Below are positions 9,918 through 17,600 of a stretch of 64,000 nucleotides of DNA, one piece after another (positions within the stretch are counted from its first letter, which is position 1; each line of letters begins with the position of its first letter). The position numbers and the translations under genes were made by a program. Origin of the DNA: Bradyrhizobium sp. AZCC 1721. Its GTDB lineage: Bacteria > Pseudomonadota > Alphaproteobacteria > Rhizobiales > Xanthobacteraceae. The stretch spans positions 2,843,001-2,907,000 of the forward strand of contig NZ_JAZHSB010000001.1 of the NCBI RefSeq assembly GCF_036924715.1, written 5' to 3'. The notes under the pieces are model-generated. The model was given only the letters and a program-made list of their open reading frames with translations, ran no database searches and had not been told where the DNA came from.

Positions 9918-10141
9918 GCGTCTGCCTCCAGTTAGGTGATCGCCTCCCTTTCTGTTGAAATAATATAGTAGTGGCTTTCGGCAGTCCTAGTGCCAGCTCC
10001 TATCGTTCACGGTCGACTCGGTAAGGGCACTGGCGCGAAAGCGTCAGATAACAGCGAGGCTCCGCAAAGGGCCACCACTTCAAGGCTCCTCTCTACCATC
10101 CTCCGTGTTTAGTTCTCGGTACACACACACCGGAAATCCGA

Positions 10142-10250
10142 TCAGCCGAATGCGGTCCGCAGTTTTGGGACGACCTTCTCGGAATACAGGCGAAGAAACT
10201 TCTCCTGGTTGGGACCCGGTGCGTGGAAGCCGCAAATCGTTACCGCGCCG
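10142..10250 (-). pseudogene. C-terminal gene remnant, possibly luciferase-like monooxygenase
   Basis: Read on the minus strand, about 36 codons ending at TGA (10142-10144) give coherent protein-like sequence ending in FLRLYSEKVVPKLRTAFG. No start or upstream body can be followed, because the frame runs into low-quality sequence within about 100 bp. The tail resembles the last helix of flavin-dependent luciferase-like monooxygenases, but the match is short and the family name is a guess. It probably marks a decayed gene. Confidence 0.3.
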
Positions 10251-10527
10251 AAGCATAGCCAGACCGTCGTGCTCGGCTCGCTCTGGCGCGCCCGCAGAAG
10301 CCCGGCGCCCGCGTTGGGTTGCAGGCGATCCGCCGCGGCAGGACCCGGGAGCCGGAGCGAACATCAAGCGCGCCACCACAGCTAGAGGATCATGTGCCAC
10401 TAGGCGGCGGGGTTCCGACCTTCCGCAAGGTGCGGCCATGGTCGTGGCAGCAACTTTCCGAGCTTTCATTGCCGGGAATGATGAGCGATAATCAATAAGC
10501 CGATCGCGGCAGGTAGGTGCGCGCTGC

Positions 10528-10890
10528 ATGAATCGGTGCACGGAGATGGTAAAGCCGATGCCTGAGCGGACGTACAGTCGAGACAGCGATATCGATGCCA
10601 CAAGAGCAGGAGCTCGTTTGCCCGGCCTCGACATCGAGATCATTCACCGGCAATCGCCGAATGGTGATTGGGAGCAGATGTCGATCAACCTGCGGGCAAC
10701 ACCGTCCTTCGAAGCGCTCGGGTCCTTGTTCGAGGCAGCTAACCCTTTTACGTTTTGGGTGCAGGCCACTCGGTTTATGTGGATGCCGTGGCTGCTCACG
10801 GCGCAGACGATGATGCTGCCGGCAGGCCGGCCGCGAACGCTCCCGAGCGCCGTCCACCCAGAGCGAAAGGCGCCGACGGCTAACGGTTAG
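10528..10890 (+). CDS. Hypothetical protein with amphipathic C-terminal half
   Basis: A 120-residue reading frame. The front is polar; the stretch LPGLDIEIIHRQSPNGDWEQ is followed by INLRATPSFEALGSLFEAA and an aromatic segment (NPFTFWVQATRFMWMPWLL) that could lie along a membrane. I recall similar short hypotheticals in Bradyrhizobium-type genomes but cannot give a function. Possible starts are ATG 10528 (weak AGGTAGG upstream), 10546 and 10558 (GGAG upstream). Its last 11 bases overlap the convergent DUF2905 gene. Confidence 0.55.
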   Translation: MNRCTEMVKPMPERTYSRDSDIDATRAGARLPGLDIEIIHRQSPNGDWEQMSINLRATPSFEALGSLFEAANPFTFWVQATRFMWMPWLLTAQTMMLPAGRPRTLPSAVHPERKAPTANG

Positions 10891-11086
10891 CGAGCCAAAG
10901 GATCAGAGAAAGGGTCACGCTGACCAGCAGCGATGTTGCGAGCGGGATATAAACGCGGAAGTTGTCGCGCTCGATGACAATGTCGCCGGGCAACCGGCCC
11001 AAGCCGATCTTGTTGATCACTGGCCATAGCAGCCCAAGCGCAACGAGCGACAAGCCGAAGATGATGAGCAGACGCGAGATCGACAT
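10880..11086 (-). CDS. DUF2905 family small membrane protein
   Basis: A 68-residue protein of the DUF2905 family, with two hydrophobic helices flanking the signature GLGRLPGDIVIERDNFRVYIP. The family is widespread and uncharacterised. I chose ATG 11086 (MSISRLLII), which starts directly at the first helix; the frame could be extended upstream to 11173, but those 29 residues are arginine-rich and not family-like. The gene is convergent with the preceding hypothetical protein. Confidence 0.8.
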   Translation of the reverse strand: MSISRLLIIFGLSLVALGLLWPVINKIGLGRLPGDIVIERDNFRVYIPLATSLLVSVTLSLILWLANR

Positions 11087-11239
11087 TGCGCCGAGCCTTC
11101 GATCACCGTGGGTGAGCCGATCGAGGGAGCGCAAGCGGGATTTGGCGTGCTGCTGTGACCGCGTCCGTCGCACGGCTCGGATGGGTCAGTATAGCGTTTT
11201 CGAGCGAATTGGACACACGCGCTTGGGCAAGCTGACACC

Positions 11240-11329
11240 ATGATTGCGCTGTTCACAGATTTTGGGTTGAATGGCCCGTATATGGGTCAGATGAAGGGGC
11301 ATGACGGAGAGTTGCGCCACAATGTCTAG
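11240..11329 (+). pseudogene. N-terminal remnant of a SAM hydrolase (DUF62) gene
   Basis: The frame from ATG 11240 reads MIALFTDFGLNGPYMGQMKG and then leaves the family sequence and stops at TAG 11327-11329. The first 20 residues match the start of S-adenosyl-L-methionine hydroxide adenosyltransferases (DUF62/SAM hydrolase): the LFTDFG motif with its metal/substrate aspartate, then GPY-x-GQMKG. Such enzymes are about 250-300 residues, so more than 90 percent is missing. Intact copies in relatives would lie divergent from or next to DUF2905. This is a truncated relic. Confidence 0.65.
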
Positions 11330-11481
11330 CCGGGCCCGCCTACGGGCACGAGCGCCTGCGGATATTGGTTCATTCTATTCCTGATCGGCGGAGACCGTAA
11401 GCCGAACCGTCGACAATCTCGGCCGCTGAGGTCCAAACTCTGCAACGCTCATTCGTCACGACCAGCGATGAGGGATAAAGT

Positions 11482-12476
11482 TCACGGCTCCTTGCAAATC
11501 GGCGGGGGTCGCGACGGCGGCGCCGGATGATTCTTCTTGTACTGAGCAAGGATTGGCTCGAGATCTCCTTTTGACCAAAATCTCGGAGAGCCGATCTCTT
11601 TCAAGCAGGATGCATTCCAATATAATCCCCGGCGCGATGGCAATTGCCCAGCCGCAACGGCTTTGCCGATGGCGTCGATGTCGTGTGATTCAGGATAAAT
11701 ATAGATCGTGGTCGGATTGTCTTTCAACATCGGGATGATTTGCCGGACGTCCGACGGTGACCAACTTGTGCAGCCATTGCTACGGCCTGCAGAGTAATCA
11801 ACCAGCGTTCCAAACGGAACGTAACCATCGTGGTTTGCGTATGGGCTGTGTGGATCCTTTCGAAGACATACGCCCTTTAGCGAAACGGCTGCATGTCCGC
11901 CGATCGCGCGCTGCCTGGCATTTGCGGTCTCGCCTTCGCCGTCAAACTGAACGAAAGAGCGTACCAAAGCAGCGTCTTGCCTTGCCGAAACGCGGTAATA
12001 TCCTTTGAAAGATGTTTCGTTTCGGCGGTCACATACGCACCGCCGGTCGTCAGGTTGGAATCGATCGCGTTGCTGAAGTTCTTCGCGCACCGCCTCCCAT
12101 TTGCAAAATCCACGATGCCCTTCAAATCGTGACCGCTGCCGTGACCCGCTGAAATTGCGCGGAACGACCGGTCGGCTTCGCAGATAATGTAAAACCGGCG
12201 CCCCAATATGCCTTCACTTGCATAGTTGGGCCGCGTGGCATCCATGGCGAAGTAGCAGAGACTTCTGACCGCGCCTTCACGCACTTTTTTCAGATAAAGC
12301 GCGCGAGCTCTCTCCAAGACCGCTCGTGCGATTTGACCATCGCGGTCGCCGACGTGGGCCTGCAACCAAGCCGGTACGGCCGACGACTGCCCCATCGCAA
12401 GAGCCGGACCCGAACTGGACAAGGTGGTTATGAAACCGAGGCCGGCGATATTCAGATGGTGTAATCTGGACCGCAA
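11482..12476 (-). pseudogene. Murein L,D-transpeptidase catalytic-domain protein, broken by a 1-base frameshift
   Basis: Two overlapping frames make one protein. The first (12476 down to about 12017) has a signal peptide (LNIAGLGFITTLSSSGPALA) and the N-terminal domain with YASEGILGRRFYIICEADRS. The second (about 12013 to 11482) continues with SFKGYYRVSARQDAALVRS, IGGHAAVSLKGVCLRKD and the catalytic cysteine in GRSNGCTSWSP. The crossover falls at an A-run (minus-strand AAA at 12017-12015) after TAET; adding one base there restores a continuous frame of about 331 codons. The family (PF13645 type) makes or edits L,D-crosslinks in peptidoglycan. It is either a real pseudogene or a sequencing deletion in the A-run. 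Confidence 0.75.
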
Positions 12477-12609
12477 CGGATCATCTCTCTTGTCGACTCA
12501 TTGTGCACTTTGACGTGGATATCGCCACGTCCCGCAAAGACGTCCTCGCTTCAGAAGACTTCCTGTCTTTATCAATCGGAGCGATGACCATGGCTGTCGG
12601 ATACCGTGC

Positions 12610-13818
12610 CTACTTCGCGTCATGAATCTGACCTGACCCGCCCACCGCCACAATGTTGAAGGGCCTCCCGCCGAGGGTAATTTCGCCGGCCTTCGTGAGG
12701 CTCATCGCGTCGACGAGCGAAACGACGCCTCTTGCCGGATCAGTGACCACGACCATGTCACTAGCGACTGCCAGCCGCGGGCGCGGATCATTCCAATGAC
12801 CATCCATGGAGTAGGGCTCGGTCACTCGTAGCGATCCGTCAAGCTTTCCGGCGATAACGTCCAATCGATGCAATCGTCCATCTTCCGTGAAGACGTACGC
12901 GAATTTTGCGCGGACTGGATCGACGGTAAAATCCACCCGCCGCATTGGCAATGTCACGAGGCGGAAAGGTTCCGCGTCAGTCGGCTCCATCAGAACGACC
13001 TTGTCCGACCCGTAATTGCCAAGGAAGTATTGCAAGCCTCGTCCGCCAAGCATGGTAGTCGTCTTGCCGCTTGGCAGCGCGGCGGCGTAGGGAAGGTGCT
13101 TAACCTGCGGCGTGGACCCATCCATGCTGGCAACGAGAAGTCCGGTAGCGCAGCTGAAAACTAGGATGCTTCCTGATGTTGCTTCGCCGTGCAGGTCCGG
13201 GCACGAATGAATGCCGCCGATTTGCGCACCGTACTTGTCGACGATCTTGATGCCAATGGGCAATTCATCCGAGTTCTTGACGTTAGGCTCGGAAATGAGC
13301 GTGTAGCGATCATTCGCAACCGCTACCCCATGGTGAGGCACCCCCGGTGCGGTTTCGCGCAGGACAGACTTCGATTCCAGGATCATCCTTTCGGATGCGA
13401 TTCGAGCGCGGCCCTCGCCGTCGAAGAAGATCGCGATCTCACCACCATACTCGACCACGTGCGATGGCTGCTTGCCCGCGATCTCAACGCCAAGCAATCG
13501 CGGCGCCTTGACTTTGATGTCGCCGTGATCGCCATGATCTTCAAATGATATGCCACTATCAATCGCTGTGACCAAGTCCGCGCCTCTCTGCACGGCAAGG
13601 ACCGTCCGTCCGGTCTTGCTGCGGTAGAGACGAGCTGGCGCTTTGGTCGCAAAGGTTTCGATCTTCTCCTGCTTGGGCAGATCGACGACATGCACAATTG
13701 GCTCGGAATGATCGGAGACGAACAGGCGCCACGCCGTTTTCTCGGCAGCCAAAGCACCGCAGTTGAGGGCGATTGTCGTCAGAAGGACAACGATGGTGCC
13801 GGATTGAACTCTGGTCAT
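12610..13818 (-). CDS. aztD: Periplasmic zinc metallochaperone AztD-like
   Basis: A 402-residue secreted protein with a Sec signal (about 1-24, ending CGALAAE) followed by beta-propeller-like repeats (for example VVDLPKQEKIETF, VVVTDPARGVVSLVDAMSL). Its position directly after an AztC-type zinc-binding protein, with the matching length and SDHSEPIVHVVDL start of the mature chain, fits AztD. AztD is a periplasmic zinc store that hands zinc to AztC in Paracoccus. Histidines lie in HGDHGD, PGVPHHGVAV and CPDLHGEAT. The start has GAGAGG about 9 bases upstream. It is co-oriented with aztC, 51 bp downstream, probably under the same Zur control. Confidence 0.8.
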   Translation of the reverse strand: MTRVQSGTIVVLLTTIALNCGALAAEKTAWRLFVSDHSEPIVHVVDLPKQEKIETFATKAPARLYRSKTGRTVLAVQRGADLVTAIDSGISFEDHGDHGDIKVKAPRLLGVEIAGKQPSHVVEYGGEIAIFFDGEGRARIASERMILESKSVLRETAPGVPHHGVAVANDRYTLISEPNVKNSDELPIGIKIVDKYGAQIGGIHSCPDLHGEATSGSILVFSCATGLLVASMDGSTPQVKHLPYAAALPSGKTTTMLGGRGLQYFLGNYGSDKVVLMEPTDAEPFRLVTLPMRRVDFTVDPVRAKFAYVFTEDGRLHRLDVIAGKLDGSLRVTEPYSMDGHWNDPRPRLAVASDMVVVTDPARGVVSLVDAMSLTKAGEITLGGRPFNIVAVGGSGQIHDAK

Positions 13819-13869
13819 CGGATATTTCCTCTCAAAGCAGCATTCGCATTCCGAATAAGGCGCGTTCGA

Positions 13870-14808
13870 TCAGGGGACATCAGGCACGATGGCTTTCCGA
13901 ATTGTCGAGGCGTTGTGCTTCATCATGTCAACGTAGGTGGCCGCCGGCCCGTCGGGCCGGGACAGAGCATCGGAGTAGAGCTCTCCGCCGACCTTCGACC
14001 CTGTTTCCGCGGCAATTCGCTGCACGAGACGGGGATCGGTGATGTTCTCCACGAAGACCGCGGCGACCTTGTCCCGCTTGATTTGCCGGATGAGACTGGC
14101 GATGTCGGATGCTGCGGCCTCGGCGTCTGTTGAGAGGCCTTCTGGCGCAAGGAATGTCAAACCGTATTCGTGAGCGAAGTAGCCGAATGCCTCATGCGCG
14201 GTGATGACAACGCGCTTGTGGGGCGGGATGAGTGCGATCGTCGCTCTGATCTCGTCATCGAGCGCACTGAGAGTTGAATCGTAGGCTTTGGCATTTGTCT
14301 CATACGTCGTGCAGCCGGGTGGATCGATCGAACAGAACGCGTCTACGATATTTTTGACGTAGATCCGGGCATTCGGAACCGCTTGCCACGCGTGGGGATC
14401 ATGGTCGCCATGGTGGTGATGAGGGCCAGACTGCCCGTGATGGTGCGCTTGCTCAGTGCTCTTGAGCGGCTGGACTCCTTTCGTAAGCTCGACAACCGGC
14501 GCCTTTGTTCCACTCGCTTCGATAAGGCGTCTCAAGAAGCCTTCGAACTGAAGGCCGTTGACGAGTACGATATCGGCGGCGGCAATCGTTCTGACGTCCG
14601 CGGGCTTGGGTTCGTAAACGTGGGCATCGCCGTTTGCTCCGACGAGTGAGCGAAGATCGATACGGTCTCCGCCGACATGACGCGCAAAGTCAGCAATAAT
14701 CGAGAAGCTGGCGACCACATTGAGCTTCTTGGCCGACGCGGCACCTGCAGCAAGCGGTGATAGTGAGACGAGTCCCGCAAGCACGACCGTTCTTAACGTC
14801 TTGAGCAT
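13870..14808 (-). CDS. aztC: Zinc ABC transporter substrate-binding protein (AztC/ZnuA-like)
   Basis: A 312-residue cluster A-I periplasmic metal-binding protein. It has a signal peptide (1-25), the family start NVVASFSIIADFARHVGGD, a first zinc histidine in DAHVYEP (H63), a histidine-rich loop at residues 122-139 ending in DPHAW, a third ligand in VITAHEAFGY and an acidic ligand near ELYSDAL. These identify a zinc receptor rather than a manganese one. The pairing with aztD indicates AztC. No ATPase (AztA) or permease (AztB) is adjacent, which is unusual. ATG 14808 is chosen because the frame upstream to 15075 is not family-like. A Zur-box lies about 305 bp upstream. Confidence 0.85.
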   Translation of the reverse strand: MLKTLRTVVLAGLVSLSPLAAGAASAKKLNVVASFSIIADFARHVGGDRIDLRSLVGANGDAHVYEPKPADVRTIAAADIVLVNGLQFEGFLRRLIEASGTKAPVVELTKGVQPLKSTEQAHHHGQSGPHHHHGDHDPHAWQAVPNARIYVKNIVDAFCSIDPPGCTTYETNAKAYDSTLSALDDEIRATIALIPPHKRVVITAHEAFGYFAHEYGLTFLAPEGLSTDAEAAASDIASLIRQIKRDKVAAVFVENITDPRLVQRIAAETGSKVGGELYSDALSRPDGPAATYVDMMKHNASTIRKAIVPDVP

Positions 14809-15113
14809 GAGCCGTCGTATTCTCGTTGTTTCAGGTGCTTGATGGCGGTGGCGCTGGACAGTTCTTGGCGAGGAATCGATCGCTGCGGTTGCCGACCGCA
14901 CCCGGACGCTTTCCGATGATCGCTGGATTGGAGCCGCGCTCGCACGACCCCCGGGACAGAGGTGACCGCATTGACGGCGCAGCTCAGATTGAAAAGGGCG
15001 AAACGAGGTACCCTCGCCAAAAGGCGCGCGGATTGACCGAACGCGGTGCCTACACTCCCTAATGATCGCGTCCATGCGGTGCTCGCCTCAGCCTGAATTG
15101 TTGCAGCGACTAT

Positions 15114-15131
15114 GTAATGTTATAACATAAC
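15114..15131. promoter_or_regulatory. Zur box upstream of aztCD
   Basis: GTAATGTTATAACATAAC contains a perfect 12-base palindrome (ATGTTATAACAT) and differs little from the two identical boxes at 19783 and 23780. Alphaproteobacterial Zur binds palindromes with the TGTTATAACA core. It lies upstream of aztC (start 14808), leaving a long leader of about 300 bases. Confidence 0.7.
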
Positions 15132-15210
15132 AATCACGTTGCGCAAAAAGGGCGCAAGATCAATTCCGCGCGCAATCGCCCTAGATCTCTGTGTAGTCCA
15201 GGATCGTATG

Positions 15211-15294
15211 TTATCCGGACCAGACCTTGTCTGCGTCGTAAATTCGCTCTCGGCGCTTGGACCTGAAGTCAATCCCAAGAATGATCTGGCCCAT
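15211..15294 (-). CDS. Possible 27-residue MGQII-type small protein
   Basis: A very short frame starting at ATG 15294 with a good ribosome site (AAAGAGGG, about 6 bases upstream) reads MGQIILGIDFRSKRRERIYD and stops at TAA. Short basic proteins beginning MGQII/DFR are frequent in Bradyrhizobium-type genomes. It lies between two sets of Zur boxes, so it may be a Zur-controlled peptide or the remnant of a longer gene that once stood before aztC. No function can be given. Confidence 0.35.
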   Translation of the reverse strand: MGQIILGIDFRSKRRERIYDADKVWSG

Positions 15295-15388
15295 GGCCCT
15301 CTTTCCGCCGCCGAAGAATCGGGACGGAATAGAGACGGGGAGCAGGGGGCCTCCCCCGTTTGGGACTTGGTCATGAACGATCCTGGGT

Positions 15389-15427
15389 GTAATGTTGTAA
15401 CAGCACAATAACTGTTATACTGTTACA
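15389..15427. promoter_or_regulatory. Two tandem Zur-box-like sites before zur
   Basis: GTAATGTTGTAACAGCAC (15389-15406) keeps the left half and core of the Zur palindrome. Directly after it, the minus strand of 15409-15427 reads GTAACAGTATAACAGTTAT, again with a GTAA-N3-TATAACA pattern. Both sit within 50 bases of the zur GTG at 15436, the second ending 8 bases before it. This suggests autorepression of zur and possibly control of a minus-strand transcript toward aztC. Confidence 0.55.
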
Positions 15428-15435
15428 CCGTCAAG

Positions 15436-15951
15436 GTGAACGGAATGCATCGCAATCCAGATCCGCGCGTAACTTGCGCGCACGAAGAGACGCATGGTCA
15501 CCCCGTCGATGGCGATGCAGTTGAGTCTCGCGCCCGCTCGTACGCGGTATCGAAAGGGGTGCCGTTCACGCCGATGCGCCAAAGCGTGCTTGCCTTGCTT
15601 GCGGCGTCCGGAAAGCCGATGAGCGCCTACGAGATCGCAGAGAAAGTGAGCGATGCGCGAAAGCTCAAGGCCGTGCAGGTCTACCGTGCGCTCGAATTCC
15701 TGCAGGAGGCAGGGTGCGTCCATCGGCTGGCGTCCCGCTCGGCCTATTTCGCCTGCGATCATCTGCACGGAGAAGGCGAAACGGTAGTCTTCATGGTTTG
15801 CGCGCAATGTGGCGCGGTTCAGGAGGCGGCCTCCGAACTGGTGGCGCGCGGCTTGCGGGGCGCAGCGAAAACAGCCGGCTTCAGGCCCCGACATCCGATG
15901 ATCGAGGTGGACGGCGAGTGTGCGGAATGCGCGGGTACGCCTGAACGCTAA
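15436..15951 (+). CDS. zur: Zinc uptake regulator Zur (Fur family)
   Basis: A 171-residue Fur-family repressor. The winged helix spans about residues 36-100 with the family start FTPMRQSVLALLAASGKPMSAYEI and the recognition segment KLKAVQVYRALEFLQ. The structural zinc site is C122-x2-C125 and C162-x2-C165, with regulatory ligands around ACDHLHGEGE and RPRHPMIE. With zinc bound it represses zinc-uptake genes. Palindromes for such a repressor lie before this gene, before aztC, before the exporter/receptor pair and before the COG0523 GTPase, supporting Zur over Fur or PerR. The start is GTG 15436; ATG 15445 is an alternative. Confidence 0.9.
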   Translation: MNGMHRNPDPRVTCAHEETHGHPVDGDAVESRARSYAVSKGVPFTPMRQSVLALLAASGKPMSAYEIAEKVSDARKLKAVQVYRALEFLQEAGCVHRLASRSAYFACDHLHGEGETVVFMVCAQCGAVQEAASELVARGLRGAAKTAGFRPRHPMIEVDGECAECAGTPER

Positions 15952-16116
15952 CCCTCATGGCTTGTGGCAGGATCGGCCAATCTCGCGGCTAGGCGCAAGG
16001 AGCATTGCCGGCGAGCAGCGGCAAGCGTCATACCCCGTCTCGGCTTCACTGCAGTTGTCGATAGCTTTGGCGACTCTCCGTACGAGAGGTGTCTTGATCG
16101 GAAACGCTTTGGACAG
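15952..16116. other. Convergent spacer between zur and the ABC-2 permease
   Basis: A 165-bp gap where zur and the exporter operon meet tail to tail. I see no recognisable gene here and no clear terminator stem with a T-run. Confidence 0.3.
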
Positions 16117-17592
16117 TTACTCGATCGATCGGCGGGACGAGCGCGCAAGCGCGAGGCCGCCAGGCACGGACGCGAGCGCCAGCATCAACATGGCCCGCCA
16201 CCAGATGCTCCAGTTGATTTCGCTTGCCGGCATCTCAATCCAATGCCACCGGGGCAATGATGACAGGTCACGCATGGTCATAGCGCGGCTCTCCAGGATT
16301 CGGGGAGAGAAATACTGCCGCCATTCTTTGTGAAACGCCTCTGTTTGATCCTTGAACGCGAGGAAACGGCGTGAATCAGTGCCGGCGATAGAGGTCAGTG
16401 CTTCATTGACGAGCATTGCAGGCGATAGCAAGCTCAGCCTGTCGACAAGTTTTTGCTGTTGCAGCAGTTGCTGATCAAAACGTTTCAAAAGCGGCTCGAT
16501 TCGTTCGTCGACTTTTTGCTTGGCCAGAAAAAATGCACGCATGCGCGAAGGCACTTCGATACGTTCATTTTTTACCAGCAGCGCTTCCGGATCGGAGGCA
16601 TAACGATAATCCGCGCTATAGAGGTCCTCGTATTCGCGCAATGATTCGGCGGTTGCGACACGCGTGCGGTTGGCCAATTCGGTGCGGGAAGGAGCCGGGC
16701 TAACCAATCCCACGGCAAGGTTCATTGTCACCGGCAAGATGAGCACAAGAATCGTCCAGAGTGCCACCATGATCAACGCATTGGTCGAAGATGAGAGGTT
16801 AACGGTGTTGACCAAGGCCGCAACCGCGAACCAGAACAAGGTATAGGCCGCCACCAGCGCCGACCACGACAGCATCAAGACCAGTTGCTCCGCGCCGCGG
16901 GCTTCGGGACGGATCAAAAGCAGGACCACGAGCGGCACGGGAATAACGATCGCCAGCAGCGCAAGCATGCGCACGACGACTTTCCCGATCATCAACGTTG
17001 CGATGGAAAGCGGTTGCGAACACAGCATGCGCAAGGTGCCATGTTCGCGCTCTGCCGACAGCAGGTTATACCCGAGCGACGTAACCAGCAGAGGCAGTAC
17101 GAATACGATAACGAAAGCGAGATCGAAGTGCCCGCTGAGCAGATTCCAGGGATTTTCGATTTCCGTGTCGTACATGAACTGAACTTTGCTCAAATAGGTG
17201 ATGCGGTAATAATTGGGCATCATGTCCGACTGACCGATCGCCAGCGCCGCGAGCGGAGCGTTGGGCATTGTGGCGTAACGCCCGGACAAGGTGCCGGCCA
17301 TGGCAGCGGGGTTCGCGGGATTGGAGAACGGTATCAGCGCGGTTTGGCCAGCGAGAACGGATTGGAGCGTCCCGCTATTTGCCGTTTGGGTCTCTTGTTC
17401 GTGTTTGAGGACTTGAGCGACCATGCGGTCGCGGAGCGTTGCTTGCGCCAGTCCCACAAATAGTCCGTAACCCACCATGAGGGCCAGAACGCAACACACC
17501 AGCAGCAGCGTGCGATCGCGGACAAGGATGCGGGCCTCGTGCAGTACGATCAGCGACAAGGTGGAGAGCGGGCGAGGCTGCATTATCTTCAT
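16117..17592 (-). CDS. ABC-2 type transporter permease (DUF3526-like), second subunit
   Basis: A 491-residue membrane protein. One helix near the N-terminus (LVCCVLALMVGYGLFVGLAQ) is followed by a large periplasmic region, then a cluster of five or six helices from about residue 150, a second soluble loop (about 300-430) and a last helix before the C-terminus. This layout, with the ERGTLRMLCSQP-type motif (EREHGTLRMLCSQP) after the second helix, is that of ABC-2 permeases carrying a DUF3526 domain. It pairs with the next permease and the ATPase upstream as an exporter. ATG 17592 follows the previous stop by 8 bp; the longer frame to 17688 overlaps that gene and is not used. Confidence 0.83.
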   Translation of the reverse strand: MKIMQPRPLSTLSLIVLHEARILVRDRTLLLVCCVLALMVGYGLFVGLAQATLRDRMVAQVLKHEQETQTANSGTLQSVLAGQTALIPFSNPANPAAMAGTLSGRYATMPNAPLAALAIGQSDMMPNYYRITYLSKVQFMYDTEIENPWNLLSGHFDLAFVIVFVLPLLVTSLGYNLLSAEREHGTLRMLCSQPLSIATLMIGKVVVRMLALLAIVIPVPLVVLLLIRPEARGAEQLVLMLSWSALVAAYTLFWFAVAALVNTVNLSSSTNALIMVALWTILVLILPVTMNLAVGLVSPAPSRTELANRTRVATAESLREYEDLYSADYRYASDPEALLVKNERIEVPSRMRAFFLAKQKVDERIEPLLKRFDQQLLQQQKLVDRLSLLSPAMLVNEALTSIAGTDSRRFLAFKDQTEAFHKEWRQYFSPRILESRAMTMRDLSSLPRWHWIEMPASEINWSIWWRAMLMLALASVPGGLALARSSRRSIE

Positions 17593-17600
17593 TCGACTAC

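Noticed and set aside
10080..10643. 187-residue minus-strand frame
   Set aside because: Low-complexity and arginine-rich; it overlaps the remnant in another frame and the plus-strand hypothetical.
14809..15075. N-terminal extension of AztC
   Set aside because: The extra 89 residues precede a clear signal peptide and contain no conserved sequence.
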